From: Salinicoccus carnicancri Crm
GTDB taxonomy: Bacteria > Bacillota > Bacilli > Staphylococcales > Salinicoccaceae
Direction of reading: 5' to 3'
DNA: 49,851 nucleotides
NCBI RefSeq assembly: GCF_000330705.1
Contig: NZ_ANAM01000009.1
Location: 1 to 49,851, forward strand
Position numbers and translations under genes: made by a program. The notes under the pieces were generated by a model. It was not told the DNA's origin. It searched no databases and saw nothing but the letters and a program-made list of their open reading frames with translations. Numbering within the stretch: position 1 is the stretch's first letter; each line of letters starts with the position of its first letter. Below, in pieces: positions 8,290 to 16,575 of the stretch.

Positions 8290-9315
8290 CTATGCGTTCA
8301 ACTGCTTTTCTTTTGACAGTTCCTGTGCGACACCGATGATCCAGTCTTCCTGGCCGCCGACTGCGCCCATCTCGGCTATTCTTGTCAGTATGTCCCGGGC
8401 ATCCACTCCGTATTCCCTGCCTGCACGTTCTGCAAAAAGCAGGAAACTGGAATAGACACCTGTGTACCCAAGTGTCAGGGAGAGACGGTCTATCTGTACC
8501 GGTCGTTCCATCATCGGTTTCATCAGGTTTTCAGCAGCGTCCATCGTCTTGTAGAGATCCAGGTTATGGTCGATATCCATTCTGTCCATCACTGCCACGA
8601 GCTGTTCTGTTGCGGTATTTCCTGCACCCGCACCCATGCCTGCCAGACTCGCATCGATCCTGTCGGCGCCTTCCTCGATTGCGGCGATTGAATTCGCCAC
8701 ACCGAGTGACAGGTTGTTGTGTCCGTGGAAACCGATCTGGGTCTTGCTGTTCAGATACTCTTTGAACAGGGAGACCCTGCGCCTTGTATCATCCATCGTC
8801 AGCGCACCGGCGGAATCGACGACATAGATGGTGTCTGCACCATAGGATTCCATTTTCCTGGCTTCCTCAAGAAGGTTTTCAGGTGGCGTCCGGTGGGACA
8901 TCATGAGGAAGCCGACCGTATCCATGCCGAGTTCTTCGGCTTTTTTGATGTGCTGCTCGGATACATCCGCTTCTGTACAGTGAGTTGCCACGCGCGCGAC
9001 CTGTGCTCCCCAGTCATGTGCCCGTTCAAGATGCTCGATCACACCGATTCCCGGAAGCAGCAGTACACCGACTTTTGCATTCTCTGCATTGGCAACCGCT
9101 GTTTTGATGATGTCCTCCTCGGATTCCTTTGAAAAACCATACTGGATGGAGCTCCCTCCCAGGCCGTCTCCATGCGTCGCTTCGATGATATCTGCGCCCG
9201 AATCATCGATTGCCCGTGTCAGCCGGGCGATCTGGTCGGTTGAATACTGGTGACGGATCGCATGCATGCCGTCCCTTAAAGTCACATCATTGATAATCAC
9301 TTTTTTGCCCATCAT
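8290..9315 (-). CDS. 4-hydroxy-2-oxovalerate aldolase (DmpG/HsaF/MhpE-like)
   Basis: A 341-residue class II aldolase of the DRE-TIM family that splits 4-hydroxy-2-oxo acids into pyruvate and an aldehyde. NDVTLRDGMHAIRHQY (about 9-24) is the metal and substrate signature, and GFHGHNNLSLGVANS carries the metal-binding His pair. The C-terminal communication domain is present (MERPVQIDRLSLTLGYTGVYSSF). Its start ATGATG overlaps the stop of the dehydrogenase gene; the two enzymes form a channelling complex in the known family. A terminator follows. Confidence 0.93.
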   Translation of the reverse strand: MMGKKVIINDVTLRDGMHAIRHQYSTDQIARLTRAIDDSGADIIEATHGDGLGGSSIQYGFSKESEEDIIKTAVANAENAKVGVLLLPGIGVIEHLERAHDWGAQVARVATHCTEADVSEQHIKKAEELGMDTVGFLMMSHRTPPENLLEEARKMESYGADTIYVVDSAGALTMDDTRRRVSLFKEYLNSKTQIGFHGHNNLSLGVANSIAAIEEGADRIDASLAGMGAGAGNTATEQLVAVMDRMDIDHNLDLYKTMDAAENLMKPMMERPVQIDRLSLTLGYTGVYSSFLLFAERAGREYGVDARDILTRIAEMGAVGGQEDWIIGVAQELSKEKQLNA

Positions 9316-10214
9316 TCAGCAACCCCTTCCTTTAACATGCTCTCTGCCATTACTTCCCCTGTCCTGACTGCTGCGGAAGTGATGATATCGAGATTGCCTG
9401 CATATTCCGGCAGGAAATCCCCGTTCCCTTCCACTTCAACAGATACGGTAACGATGTTTCCTTTGATGACCGGATCCGCTTTGAATCTGTAGCCCGGTAC
9501 ATATCCCTGTACATTGCCGAGCATCCTTTCCAGTGAACCCTTTATCGCCCCGGCGTGTGCTTCTGCATCTCCCGCAGTCTGTACATGTATCGTATTCCTC
9601 ATGAGAATCGGAGGGTCTGCCGGGTTCAGGGTGATGATCGCTTTTGACTCTTTGGCCCCGCCAACTTCTTTCAATGCACTGGCTGTAGTGACAGTGAACT
9701 CATCGATATTCTGCCTTGTCCCGGGTCCTGCACTCCTGCTTGAGATTGAGGCTACAATTTCGGCATAGTCGACCGGCAGTACATCCGATACGGCCTTGAC
9801 CATCGGAATCGTCGCCTGTCCGCCACAGGTGACCATGTTTACATTATCAAGCTTCGGGATCTCCCTCTCTTTCAGATTCACCGATGGAACAAGGAACGGG
9901 CCTACTGCCGCCGGTGTCAGGTCGATCGCTTTCTTTCCGAGATCCTTTAAAATTTCCGCATTATGCAGGTGCGCTTTTGCAGAAGTCGCCTCATACACAA
10001 TGTCCGCAAGCTCCGGACGCTCCACAAGACCGTCTATACCGTTGGATATTGCGACAAGTCCATTCTCTTCTGCCCGCTTCAATCCTTTAGATTCCGGATC
10101 TATGCCGATCAGGGCAGTGACTTCCAGCTTTTCACTTCTTAAAAGTTTGACCATCAAGTCTGTTCCGATATTGCCGGATCCGATGATTGCACATTTGATC
10201 TTTTCATTCGTCAT
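9312..10214 (-). CDS. Acetaldehyde dehydrogenase, acylating (DmpF/HsaG/MhpF-like)
   Basis: A 300-residue NAD- and CoA-dependent enzyme that turns the aldehyde released by the aldolase into acyl-CoA. The Rossmann motif IIGSGNIGTDLM is at about 10-21 and the catalytic Cys130 lies in VTCGGQATIPM. The start at 10214 follows AAAAGGGGATG; longer in-frame extensions lack a ribosome site. It overlaps the aldolase gene by four bases and lies 16 bases after the GntR gene, so the three form one operon. This pair finishes the pathway to pyruvate and acetyl- or propionyl-CoA. Confidence 0.93.
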   Translation of the reverse strand: MTNEKIKCAIIGSGNIGTDLMVKLLRSEKLEVTALIGIDPESKGLKRAEENGLVAISNGIDGLVERPELADIVYEATSAKAHLHNAEILKDLGKKAIDLTPAAVGPFLVPSVNLKEREIPKLDNVNMVTCGGQATIPMVKAVSDVLPVDYAEIVASISSRSAGPGTRQNIDEFTVTTASALKEVGGAKESKAIITLNPADPPILMRNTIHVQTAGDAEAHAGAIKGSLERMLGNVQGYVPGYRFKADPVIKGNIVTVSVEVEGNGDFLPEYAGNLDIITSAAVRTGEVMAESMLKEGVAE

Positions 10215-10230
10215 TGGATACATCCCCTTT

Positions 10231-10875
10231 TTAAAGTAATTTCTTACCGTTGCAGCAGTGCCCGGATGCTTCCTCCAGATGTTTCCTGAGAAGCACCTGG
10301 GCTTTCTCCACATCCTGTCCTGCCATTGCTTCGACAATTTCAACATGCTGGTCTATGATTTCAGACTGGTTTGTAAACGTTACCTCACTGGTTATATCGA
10401 TCAGCGTCCTGAAAATATTACGCTGTGCCATCCACAAATGGAGGAGGGAATTATTCCCCGACATTTTGACAAGCAGATGATGGAAGGCAAGATCCGTTTC
10501 AACGTCCCTGTCCTCATAGTATTCAGCGTCACGCATCTGATTGATATATGACATGAGCTCACCCTCGTGCGCTTTGAAAACCTCAGCCGATACCTGGCTC
10601 AGTGCATGATTTTCCAGAAGGATACGTGTGTCATACAGGTTTTCGATATCCCTGATTTCAAAGCCCGTCACCGCCGTCCGCCCATTCGAGAATTTTTCCG
10701 CAAGATTCTCAGTGACAAGTTCGCCGATTGCTTCCCTGACCGGCCCTCTGCTGACACCAAGCTCGCCGGACAGTTTCGTTTCCACGAGCGCCTCCCCTTT
10801 TTCGTACTTTCCCAGTATGATCTCCTTTCTCAGATGGTCGACCACCTGGGATGCAATATTATTCTTTACAATCAT
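10231..10875 (-). CDS. GntR-family (FadR/FCD subfamily) transcriptional regulator
   Basis: A 214-residue regulator with an N-terminal winged helix (VVDHLRKEIILGKYEKGEALVETKLSGELGVSRGPVREAI) and a C-terminal helical FCD ligand domain with FHHLLVKMSGN. The start is uncertain: GTG 10884, ATG 10881 and ATG 10875 are in frame, and the last is best placed against GGTGAT. It is the first gene of the aldehyde dehydrogenase/aldolase operon. A perfect palindrome at 10902-10918, just after the -10 box, is the likely operator and suggests autorepression relieved by a pathway acid. Confidence 0.87.
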   Translation of the reverse strand: MIVKNNIASQVVDHLRKEIILGKYEKGEALVETKLSGELGVSRGPVREAIGELVTENLAEKFSNGRTAVTGFEIRDIENLYDTRILLENHALSQVSAEVFKAHEGELMSYINQMRDAEYYEDRDVETDLAFHHLLVKMSGNNSLLHLWMAQRNIFRTLIDITSEVTFTNQSEIIDQHVEIVEAMAGQDVEKAQVLLRKHLEEASGHCCNGKKLL

Positions 10876-10901
10876 GGTCATCACCCGCTCAATTATCTGA
10901 A

Positions 10902-10918
10902 ATGTTAACAGTTAACAT
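10902..10918. promoter_or_regulatory. Perfect 17-bp palindrome, likely GntR operator
   Basis: ATGTTAAC-A-GTTAACAT lies 6 bases downstream of the -10 box of the promoter that drives the GntR gene, a position suited to repression. Confidence 0.65.
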
Positions 10919-10924
10919 ATTTCA

Positions 10925-10953
10925 AGTTTAAGAAAGCGTTCTCTGTTTGTCAA
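10925..10953 (-). promoter_or_regulatory. Promoter of the GntR operon with a cre-like site in its spacer
   Basis: On the minus strand TTGACA (10953-10948), 17 bases, TAAACT (10930-10925). The spacer holds AGAGAACGCTTTCT (10944-10931), a near-palindromic match to the CcpA cre consensus with the CG core kept but the first base off, so catabolite repression is possible. Confidence 0.6.
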
Positions 10954-10978
10954 GTTAATATTCAGAAATTTCTATACT

Positions 10979-11002
10979 AAAAAACCGGGACTCTCGTCCC
11001 GG
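10979..11002 (-). terminator. Terminator of the AEC transporter gene
   Basis: CCGGGAC-GAGA-GTCCCGG followed by TTTTTT on the minus strand, directly after the transporter stop. Confidence 0.9.
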
Positions 11003-11006
11003 CATG

Positions 11007-11912
11007 CTATATGCCGATCAGGTACAGGAAGAACGGTATGGTCAAAAGACTCAGCAGTGTTGTGACCAGCGTCGAGAATGATACAAGATTCGGCTTTACA
11101 TTGAATTGTACGGCCAGCATCGTCGAATTGGCGGCCACGGGCATTGCATTCAGTATGATGAAGACCATCTTCATCGTCTCGTCCACAGGCATGAACATGA
11201 CGAGCACCATCGCTACAATCGGCGAAACGACCATGCGGATGAGGACGACAGCGTTGATGTTTCTCAGTTCAAAATTTTCCTTCCTGATTTCGGCAAGCTG
11301 CATGCCAAGGATCAGCATGACGACCGGAATGGCCGCATTGCCCGTCATCTGCAGGATCTCCATCAGCTTGTCATCGATTGTGACGTTTCCAAGCTGGAAC
11401 AGTAACCCTGCCGCCGCACCGTATATCACCGGTATCCTGAATATGCTCAGGATGGCATCCTTCACGGAAATCGTGCCCCCACTGCCGAACGATGCGATGA
11501 AGATACCGACTGTGCTGATAATGAAGCCGTGCAGCACCATCAGTACGATGGCATAGTCAAAAGCCACTGCACCGAGCGCAAACAGCATGACCGGTGCACC
11601 GTAGTTCCCGCTGTTGGGGAATAGAGTTCCTAGCAAAATGGCCGAAACATCCTCTTTCGTGGATTTCATGAACCATCCGGCGAGTACGGTGATTCCAATG
11701 AGGAGCACTGTAATGATCACCGAAAATATAAACAGGAACAGATAGTCCACTGTCAGTTCATTGCGGTAGAACGTATCGAATGTCAGAAGAGGGAGCAGTA
11801 TGTACAGAGACATGGCCGATATCGATTTGATATCCATCTTCAAAAGTTTCTGCGAGGCATAGCCGATGCCGAAGATAAGAAACACCGGCAGTACAATCAT
11901 CAATAATTCCAT
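11007..11912 (-). CDS. AEC-family (auxin efflux carrier) membrane transporter
   Basis: A 301-residue protein with about ten membrane segments in two repeated halves, with the family features LFPNSGNYGAPVMLFALG in the middle and MPVAANSTMLAVQF near the end. Members move small carboxylates such as malate or malonate. The start at 11912 has AAAGGA upstream with rather long spacing. It is a single gene with its own terminator, upstream of the GntR operon, so uptake or efflux of a pathway acid is possible but not shown. Confidence 0.83.
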   Translation of the reverse strand: MELLMIVLPVFLIFGIGYASQKLLKMDIKSISAMSLYILLPLLTFDTFYRNELTVDYLFLFIFSVIITVLLIGITVLAGWFMKSTKEDVSAILLGTLFPNSGNYGAPVMLFALGAVAFDYAIVLMVLHGFIISTVGIFIASFGSGGTISVKDAILSIFRIPVIYGAAAGLLFQLGNVTIDDKLMEILQMTGNAAIPVVMLILGMQLAEIRKENFELRNINAVVLIRMVVSPIVAMVLVMFMPVDETMKMVFIILNAMPVAANSTMLAVQFNVKPNLVSFSTLVTTLLSLLTIPFFLYLIGI

Positions 11913-11993
11913 GCTGTTCAACGTCCTTTGAAAAGATTTGAATCCTATTCTCAATGATAGGCGAAAAAGATGCATAAAGGTAGCCATTGAAAC

Positions 11994-12025
11994 AAAAAAG
12001 AAACCCTGAGCCGTGTCAGAGCTTC
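11994..12025 (-). terminator. Terminator of the metalloprotease gene
   Basis: A ten-pair stem (GAAGCTCTGA with TCAGGGTTTC) with a six-base loop and a run of six T on the minus strand. Confidence 0.8.
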
Positions 12026-12038
12026 TGCCTCCCGCTTA

Positions 12039-13400
12039 TCATTTCTTCCTTTTCCATATCAGTATTGCCGAGATTATTGCCAGAATGACCAGGACGGATG
12101 ACAGCAGGATCATGAACATATTATCATTCGATGCTTCTGCCTGTGAACTGCCCGTCTCGGATTCGGCTTCTGTCTCCTCTTCAGTTTCTTCTTCTGCAGA
12201 TTCTTCAGTTTCTTCTTCTGTCGATTCTTCGGTTGTGTCCTCTTCTGTAGATTCCTCAGCGGACTCTTCCTCAGCCGCTTTTAGCTCTTTCCGGTTTTCT
12301 TCAAGAGCAGAAGATAATGCTGTCTCGGCTTCATCCGCCTGCTGCTGGCCGGCTTCATCGCTGCCAACTATGCTTCTGGCATTTTCAAGGGCTGACTGCA
12401 GACCGGGACTGCGGTCTGCTTCACTGACCGCTTCGGCATCTTCAATCACGCTTTCCAGTTCAGCCGTGTCCACTTCCGGGGCGTCCTCCTCCGACTGTGT
12501 GGTCGTCGTACGGAAATACGATGTCAGAAGCCGGTTGCCGGATGAATCCACCGGCCTGATATAGTAGTTATAGTTCGTGGAAGTCTTGAGTTCCTCATCG
12601 GTGAAACTTGTCTCTGCAGTTTCGTCGATTTTCTCATCATTCCGGTAGATCTCATACTTTGCCGCCCCGTCCATCTCATCCCATGAAATCTTTGCAGTGT
12701 TCCCGGTCACTTCATCGACTGTAACCAGCCTGTTGTGGAAATGGCTGATGAATTCATATGTCTCAGGTGCGCGGTTCTGGAGTTTGCTTTGGGCATCTCC
12801 GCCCATATAGTACATTGCAAATACTTCAGCAAAGTATTCTCCCGGTTCATCAAAATACTCGGACACTTTATGGTCGCCGAATAACGCGTCCTTTTCACTG
12901 TTCATGATCTGGCGGAATTCATCCGACCCGCTCACCGTGAAGCCGGCGGCATATGAATCGACTGCGTGACCATATTCATGCAGTTCCAGATTGATCGTGG
13001 AATGGCCGTTTCCCGGGTCGCTGTAGCCGATTCTGGCAGCGGTTGTATGACCGCCCGCTCCCGGCACTTCATCCCATGTGGAATTTGTGTTTTCCCAGCC
13101 TCTCGGCACCTTGCCGGAAAGGTAATCAAACTCAGGAAGTTCCGTAAGCGGCATGTCCATAAGGATGATGCTCACACCTGCACTGTTTGTATGCTGCAAT
13201 ATGCGGTCGTCCACTCTCCGGAGCCTGTCGATCATCGCCTGGGCCTCCGCCGAGTCGTACTCTCCGTCATCCGATCTGATATCGATCATGCTGTCCAATG
13301 CACTGTTCGCTGATGCCTGTTCTGTGTTTGCGGTTAGTAATGAAAGGAAAAGAACGGCCAATATAACAAGACCGGACTTCCAGAGGGAGCTGCCTTTCAT
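12039..13400 (-). CDS. Membrane-anchored secreted zinc metalloprotease, anthrax lethal factor-like (ATLF) domain
   Basis: A 453-residue exported protein: signal peptide 1-32 (ending AS-ANS), a catalytic domain with LHEYGHAVDSY (zinc His141 and His145, Glu142) and EYFAEVF (third ligand Glu188), a fibronectin type III-like domain (~230-300), a helical stretch, a Glu/Thr/Ser-rich stalk (~380-420) and a C-terminal membrane helix ending KRKK. HEYGHAVD, the spacing to the third ligand and the following APETYEFI match the catalytic domain of anthrax lethal factor and the ATLF family. No LPXTG motif is present, so anchoring is by the membrane helix. Its substrate is unknown; it has its own terminator and is not part of the neighbouring catabolic operons. 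Confidence 0.82.
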   Translation of the reverse strand: MKGSSLWKSGLVILAVLFLSLLTANTEQASANSALDSMIDIRSDDGEYDSAEAQAMIDRLRRVDDRILQHTNSAGVSIILMDMPLTELPEFDYLSGKVPRGWENTNSTWDEVPGAGGHTTAARIGYSDPGNGHSTINLELHEYGHAVDSYAAGFTVSGSDEFRQIMNSEKDALFGDHKVSEYFDEPGEYFAEVFAMYYMGGDAQSKLQNRAPETYEFISHFHNRLVTVDEVTGNTAKISWDEMDGAAKYEIYRNDEKIDETAETSFTDEELKTSTNYNYYIRPVDSSGNRLLTSYFRTTTTQSEEDAPEVDTAELESVIEDAEAVSEADRSPGLQSALENARSIVGSDEAGQQQADEAETALSSALEENRKELKAAEEESAEESTEEDTTEESTEEETEESAEEETEEETEAESETGSSQAEASNDNMFMILLSSVLVILAIISAILIWKRKK

Positions 13401-13577
13401 AAAATTCCCTTCTTTCTTTTTGCTGATTCATATCCGTATTCTTCCCGGACTCAGAAAAAATAGTCATGTATGAACAATCTTTTAGCAAACGTATCGCTAT
13501 TGAGAAATAAAGTCAATCAATTCACTATCATATAAAAGCCCGTTTCTGGAAAACTGCCTCAAAAGTCCCCCCATTAT

Positions 13578-14513
13578 TCACATCCAGCCTTTATATTTGA
13601 AGAATCCGAGCATGGATACGCTGATGATCAGCATCAATGCCAACGAAAGATAATACCCGATATCCCATTTCAGTTCCGGCATGATATCGAAGTTCATGCC
13701 GTATATGCCGGTAATCAGCGTAAGCGGCAGGAACACCGCTGAAATGAGTGTCAGTACGCTGATGATCCTATTCATACGGTAGGTATTATAGGATATATAA
13801 TTATCCTTCAGTTCATCCACCATCTCTTCTGAGAAGCGGATGATCAGCTTCTGCCTGTCTATTTTGGTTTTCAATCTGTCCAGAAGGCCACCGCTCTGCG
13901 AACTGGTGAATATATCATCCTGCTCTTCAAACTTCTCCGCCAGCTCCTCCATCGGGATGATCACACGTTTGACCCGGAACACTTTCCTTTTCACATCAAA
14001 TATTTTCGCGGTCAGATCACTCCCCTTTTTCTCATCCGCATGCTTCTCCTCGAAGGATATGACTTCATCTTCAATGTCACGCACGATATCAAAATACTGG
14101 TCCACTGTCGCAAGCAGGATGTGGAGGGCGATATCGACTTCCAGATCATCCTGTTTATTTTTGATGATTTTGGCGATATCAATGAATTCATCAAGGACCC
14201 CATTATGGAAGGTAATGATAATGTCCTGCATGACACATATGTTCACCGCATGGGCCTCAAGTGTCTCCTGATCTATGACATGACAGATCAGAAGCTGGTA
14301 ATCACCATTGTTGAAGTAGGCCGGGCGGTAATTTTTAACCATCTCATCTTCGAGCTTTATATCCCGAAACCCGAAATCATCGAGCAGCTGTTCCTTATCG
14401 TCAAAGCTGCTGTAGTCATACCACGTGAATGTTACGTCACCCGGCACATCTCCGCCGCGGGACGCTTTTTCTATAGTGTCATCTTTCGTTATGTACTGTA
14501 TGGAAAGACCCAT
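13578..14513 (-). CDS. CorA-family divalent metal ion transporter
   Basis: A 311-residue protein with a large acidic N-terminal cytoplasmic domain, a long coiled helix (~160-240) and two C-terminal membrane helices. The signature YGMNF lies after the first helix (LITGIYGMNFDIMPELKW). CorA proteins move Mg2+, Co2+ or Ni2+. It stands alone between the protease and siderophore genes. No clear ion-specific riboswitch was seen upstream. Confidence 0.92.
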   Translation of the reverse strand: MGLSIQYITKDDTIEKASRGGDVPGDVTFTWYDYSSFDDKEQLLDDFGFRDIKLEDEMVKNYRPAYFNNGDYQLLICHVIDQETLEAHAVNICVMQDIIITFHNGVLDEFIDIAKIIKNKQDDLEVDIALHILLATVDQYFDIVRDIEDEVISFEEKHADEKKGSDLTAKIFDVKRKVFRVKRVIIPMEELAEKFEEQDDIFTSSQSGGLLDRLKTKIDRQKLIIRFSEEMVDELKDNYISYNTYRMNRIISVLTLISAVFLPLTLITGIYGMNFDIMPELKWDIGYYLSLALMLIISVSMLGFFKYKGWM

Positions 14514-14561
14514 CTTATCACCCCACTGTCCCTAATACCCGAATTTTCAGTTGTAAAGCCG

Positions 14562-14594
14562 AAAAAGGCAGTGAAACCGTGAGGTCCCACTGCC
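14562..14594 (-). terminator. Terminator of the siderophore transport operon
   Basis: GGCAGTG and CACTGCC arms followed by TTTTT on the minus strand, just after the last permease gene. Confidence 0.85.
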
Positions 14595-14618
14595 GATCAG
14601 GATTGAATATGCCATCCA

Positions 14619-15611
14619 TCAGACTTTCCCCGCCCGGAGCAGCAGCCATACGAAGTACGGTCCGCCGATCAGGGAGACGACGATGCCTGCAGGTATGATC
14701 ATCGGTGCAAGAAGAAGCTTGCCCAGGAGGTCCGCTGTGGTGAGCAGCAGTGCGCCCATCACAAACGATGCAAAGAACAGAAACTTCATGTTATGCCCGA
14801 ACATCATCCGGGAAATGTGCGGGGCTATAAGCCCTATGAAACTGATGGCTCCGCATACGCTGACCGCAAGGCTCGACAGCATTGCCGCCAGCACGATGAG
14901 CACAATCTTTTCCCTGTTGACATTCATGCCGAACCCCGTGAGCATCTCATCATCCAGATTGAGCATATCCATCTCCCGGAGCCTCGAATATACGAGCACC
15001 AGTATGATCAGTATATAAGGGACTGAGACAAGGACGAACGCCCACGTATCCCCCCATATGTTCCCCGCGAAATAGCGGTTGAGCATTTCCATCTGTTCGG
15101 TATCGAACAGGGAAGTGAATACATAGACGAAGCCGGTGACGCCCATCGCGGTCGCAATACCGATCAGGATGAAAATATTGCTCTTGAACTCCCCGCTCAT
15201 GAAGGACAGGGAGAAGATGATGAGCACCGTGAGCAGCCCGCCGGCGAAGCTCATGATCGGCAGGGCGTACAGGTGCTGGGTCAATGAACCGCTGACGAAG
15301 GTGATGAATAAAACAACCCCGAAGCCGCTGCCGGCATTCACTCCGATGATGCCCGGGTCAGCCAGGGCATTCCTCGAAATCGCCTGCAGTATGAGACCGC
15401 TGACAGCAAGTGCCGCCCCGCAGACGAGCGTAATGATGATCCTCGGCATTCTGAAATCAAAGAAGACGGTCATTACATTCTCATCCGCACTGCCTGTCAT
15501 CAGGGCTGCAAGATCCTGGAATGTCAGATTGAATGTACCTGTAACAAGACTTGTAATGACCACAGCTACGAGCAGTATGACCAAAACGGCCAGTTTGTAT
15601 GAATTACGCAT
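14619..15611 (-). CDS. Iron-siderophore ABC transporter permease (FecCD family), second subunit
   Basis: About 330 residues with ten membrane segments and the FecCD signatures AISRNALADPGIIGVNAGSGFGVV (ALADPG loop) and SVCGAISFIGLIAPHISRMMFGHN (the EAA-like coupling loop contacting the ATPase). The ATG at 15611 is placed after GGGGTGG; a GTG three codons earlier is possible. It overlaps the preceding permease gene, and the two form the heterodimeric channel. The operon is read from the Fur-controlled promoter at 18392-18420. Confidence 0.92.
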   Translation of the reverse strand: MRNSYKLAVLVILLVAVVITSLVTGTFNLTFQDLAALMTGSADENVMTVFFDFRMPRIIITLVCGAALAVSGLILQAISRNALADPGIIGVNAGSGFGVVLFITFVSGSLTQHLYALPIMSFAGGLLTVLIIFSLSFMSGEFKSNIFILIGIATAMGVTGFVYVFTSLFDTEQMEMLNRYFAGNIWGDTWAFVLVSVPYILIILVLVYSRLREMDMLNLDDEMLTGFGMNVNREKIVLIVLAAMLSSLAVSVCGAISFIGLIAPHISRMMFGHNMKFLFFASFVMGALLLTTADLLGKLLLAPMIIPAGIVVSLIGGPYFVWLLLRAGKV

Positions 15612-16575
15612 ACTGCCCACCCCGCTTCTTGATGATGTAGATGAAGAAAGGCAGGCCGATCATTGCAATGACTGCATTGACCGGCGCTTCATTGAACACC
15701 CTTGCGAACATATCGGACAGGGCAAAGATGATTGCACCGAACAGCCCGGTGTAGATGATTGTATATTTGTGCATATTGCCGTATATCATCTTGACGATAT
15801 GCGGCACCAGGAGACCGAGGAATACGACGTTGCCCACCATCGCAACGGCGATGCTCGAGAGCATGACCGCAATGACGAGTGTCAGCCATTTGTACAGTCC
15901 GCGGTTCTGACCGAGGGAAACCGCCATTTCGTCACCGAACAAAAGGACATCCAGTTCTTTTGCCATCATATAAAGTGCGATGACGAGTACGGCCGCCAGC
16001 GGAACGACAATTACGAGGTTCCCTATGGACTGGCCGCTGGCGCCGCCGGCGGTGAAGAATGTCATGTACTGCCCGAGGTCATTCGTAATCACAAGGAAGT
16101 CAGTGATTGCATACAGAAACAGCGAAATCCCCGCACCTGCCAGAATCAGATGGAGCGGGGATCTGGAACGTGTGACCGACAGGATGACCAGACCGACCAG
16201 CATGCCGCCGACAAAGCCGCTCACCATGATGGCCACGAAAGATAATGCCGGAACAAGCAGTGCCGCAAGTATGATTGCAAGGTTCGCTCCGGCATTTATG
16301 CCGAGGATGCTCGGTTCACTCAGATCATTGTGCGTGACAGACTGCAGCACCAGGCCCGCAATGCTGATCATGAATCCTGAGACGAGCGCCGCAAGTACGC
16401 GGGGCATCCGGATTTCATAGAGGATCTGATGCGTCTTGTCCGTCATATCAAGGCGGGTTATGACACTCCATACCTCACCGGGGGCATAGTGGTTCGCCCC
16501 GAACATCATCGCCAGGATGAAAGAAATAAGAACGCCCATCACAATGATGGGCAGTGTATACCATCTACGATCCAT
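15604..16575 (-). CDS. Iron-siderophore ABC transporter permease (FecCD family), first subunit
   Basis: A 323-residue membrane protein with the family loop QSVTHNDLSEPSILGINAGANLA and coupling loop GNVVFLGLLVPHIVKMIYGN. It overlaps the ATPase gene by 11 bases and the second permease by 8 to 17, as expected for translationally coupled subunits of one importer. Confidence 0.92.
   Translation of the reverse strand: MDRRWYTLPIIVMGVLISFILAMMFGANHYAPGEVWSVITRLDMTDKTHQILYEIRMPRVLAALVSGFMISIAGLVLQSVTHNDLSEPSILGINAGANLAIILAALLVPALSFVAIMVSGFVGGMLVGLVILSVTRSRSPLHLILAGAGISLFLYAITDFLVITNDLGQYMTFFTAGGASGQSIGNLVIVVPLAAVLVIALYMMAKELDVLLFGDEMAVSLGQNRGLYKWLTLVIAVMLSSIAVAMVGNVVFLGLLVPHIVKMIYGNMHKYTIIYTGLFGAIIFALSDMFARVFNEAPVNAVIAMIGLPFFIYIIKKRGGQYA

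Noticed and set aside
12150-12300. Tandem DNA repeats in the metalloprotease gene
   Set aside because: The pattern is explained by the Glu/Thr/Ser-rich stalk codons; no exact repeat unit.
15136-16245. A 369-codon open frame on the plus strand opposite the siderophore permeases
   Set aside because: It spans both permease genes in antisense, has no ribosome site and its protein is a low-complexity Asp/His/Arg-rich shadow.
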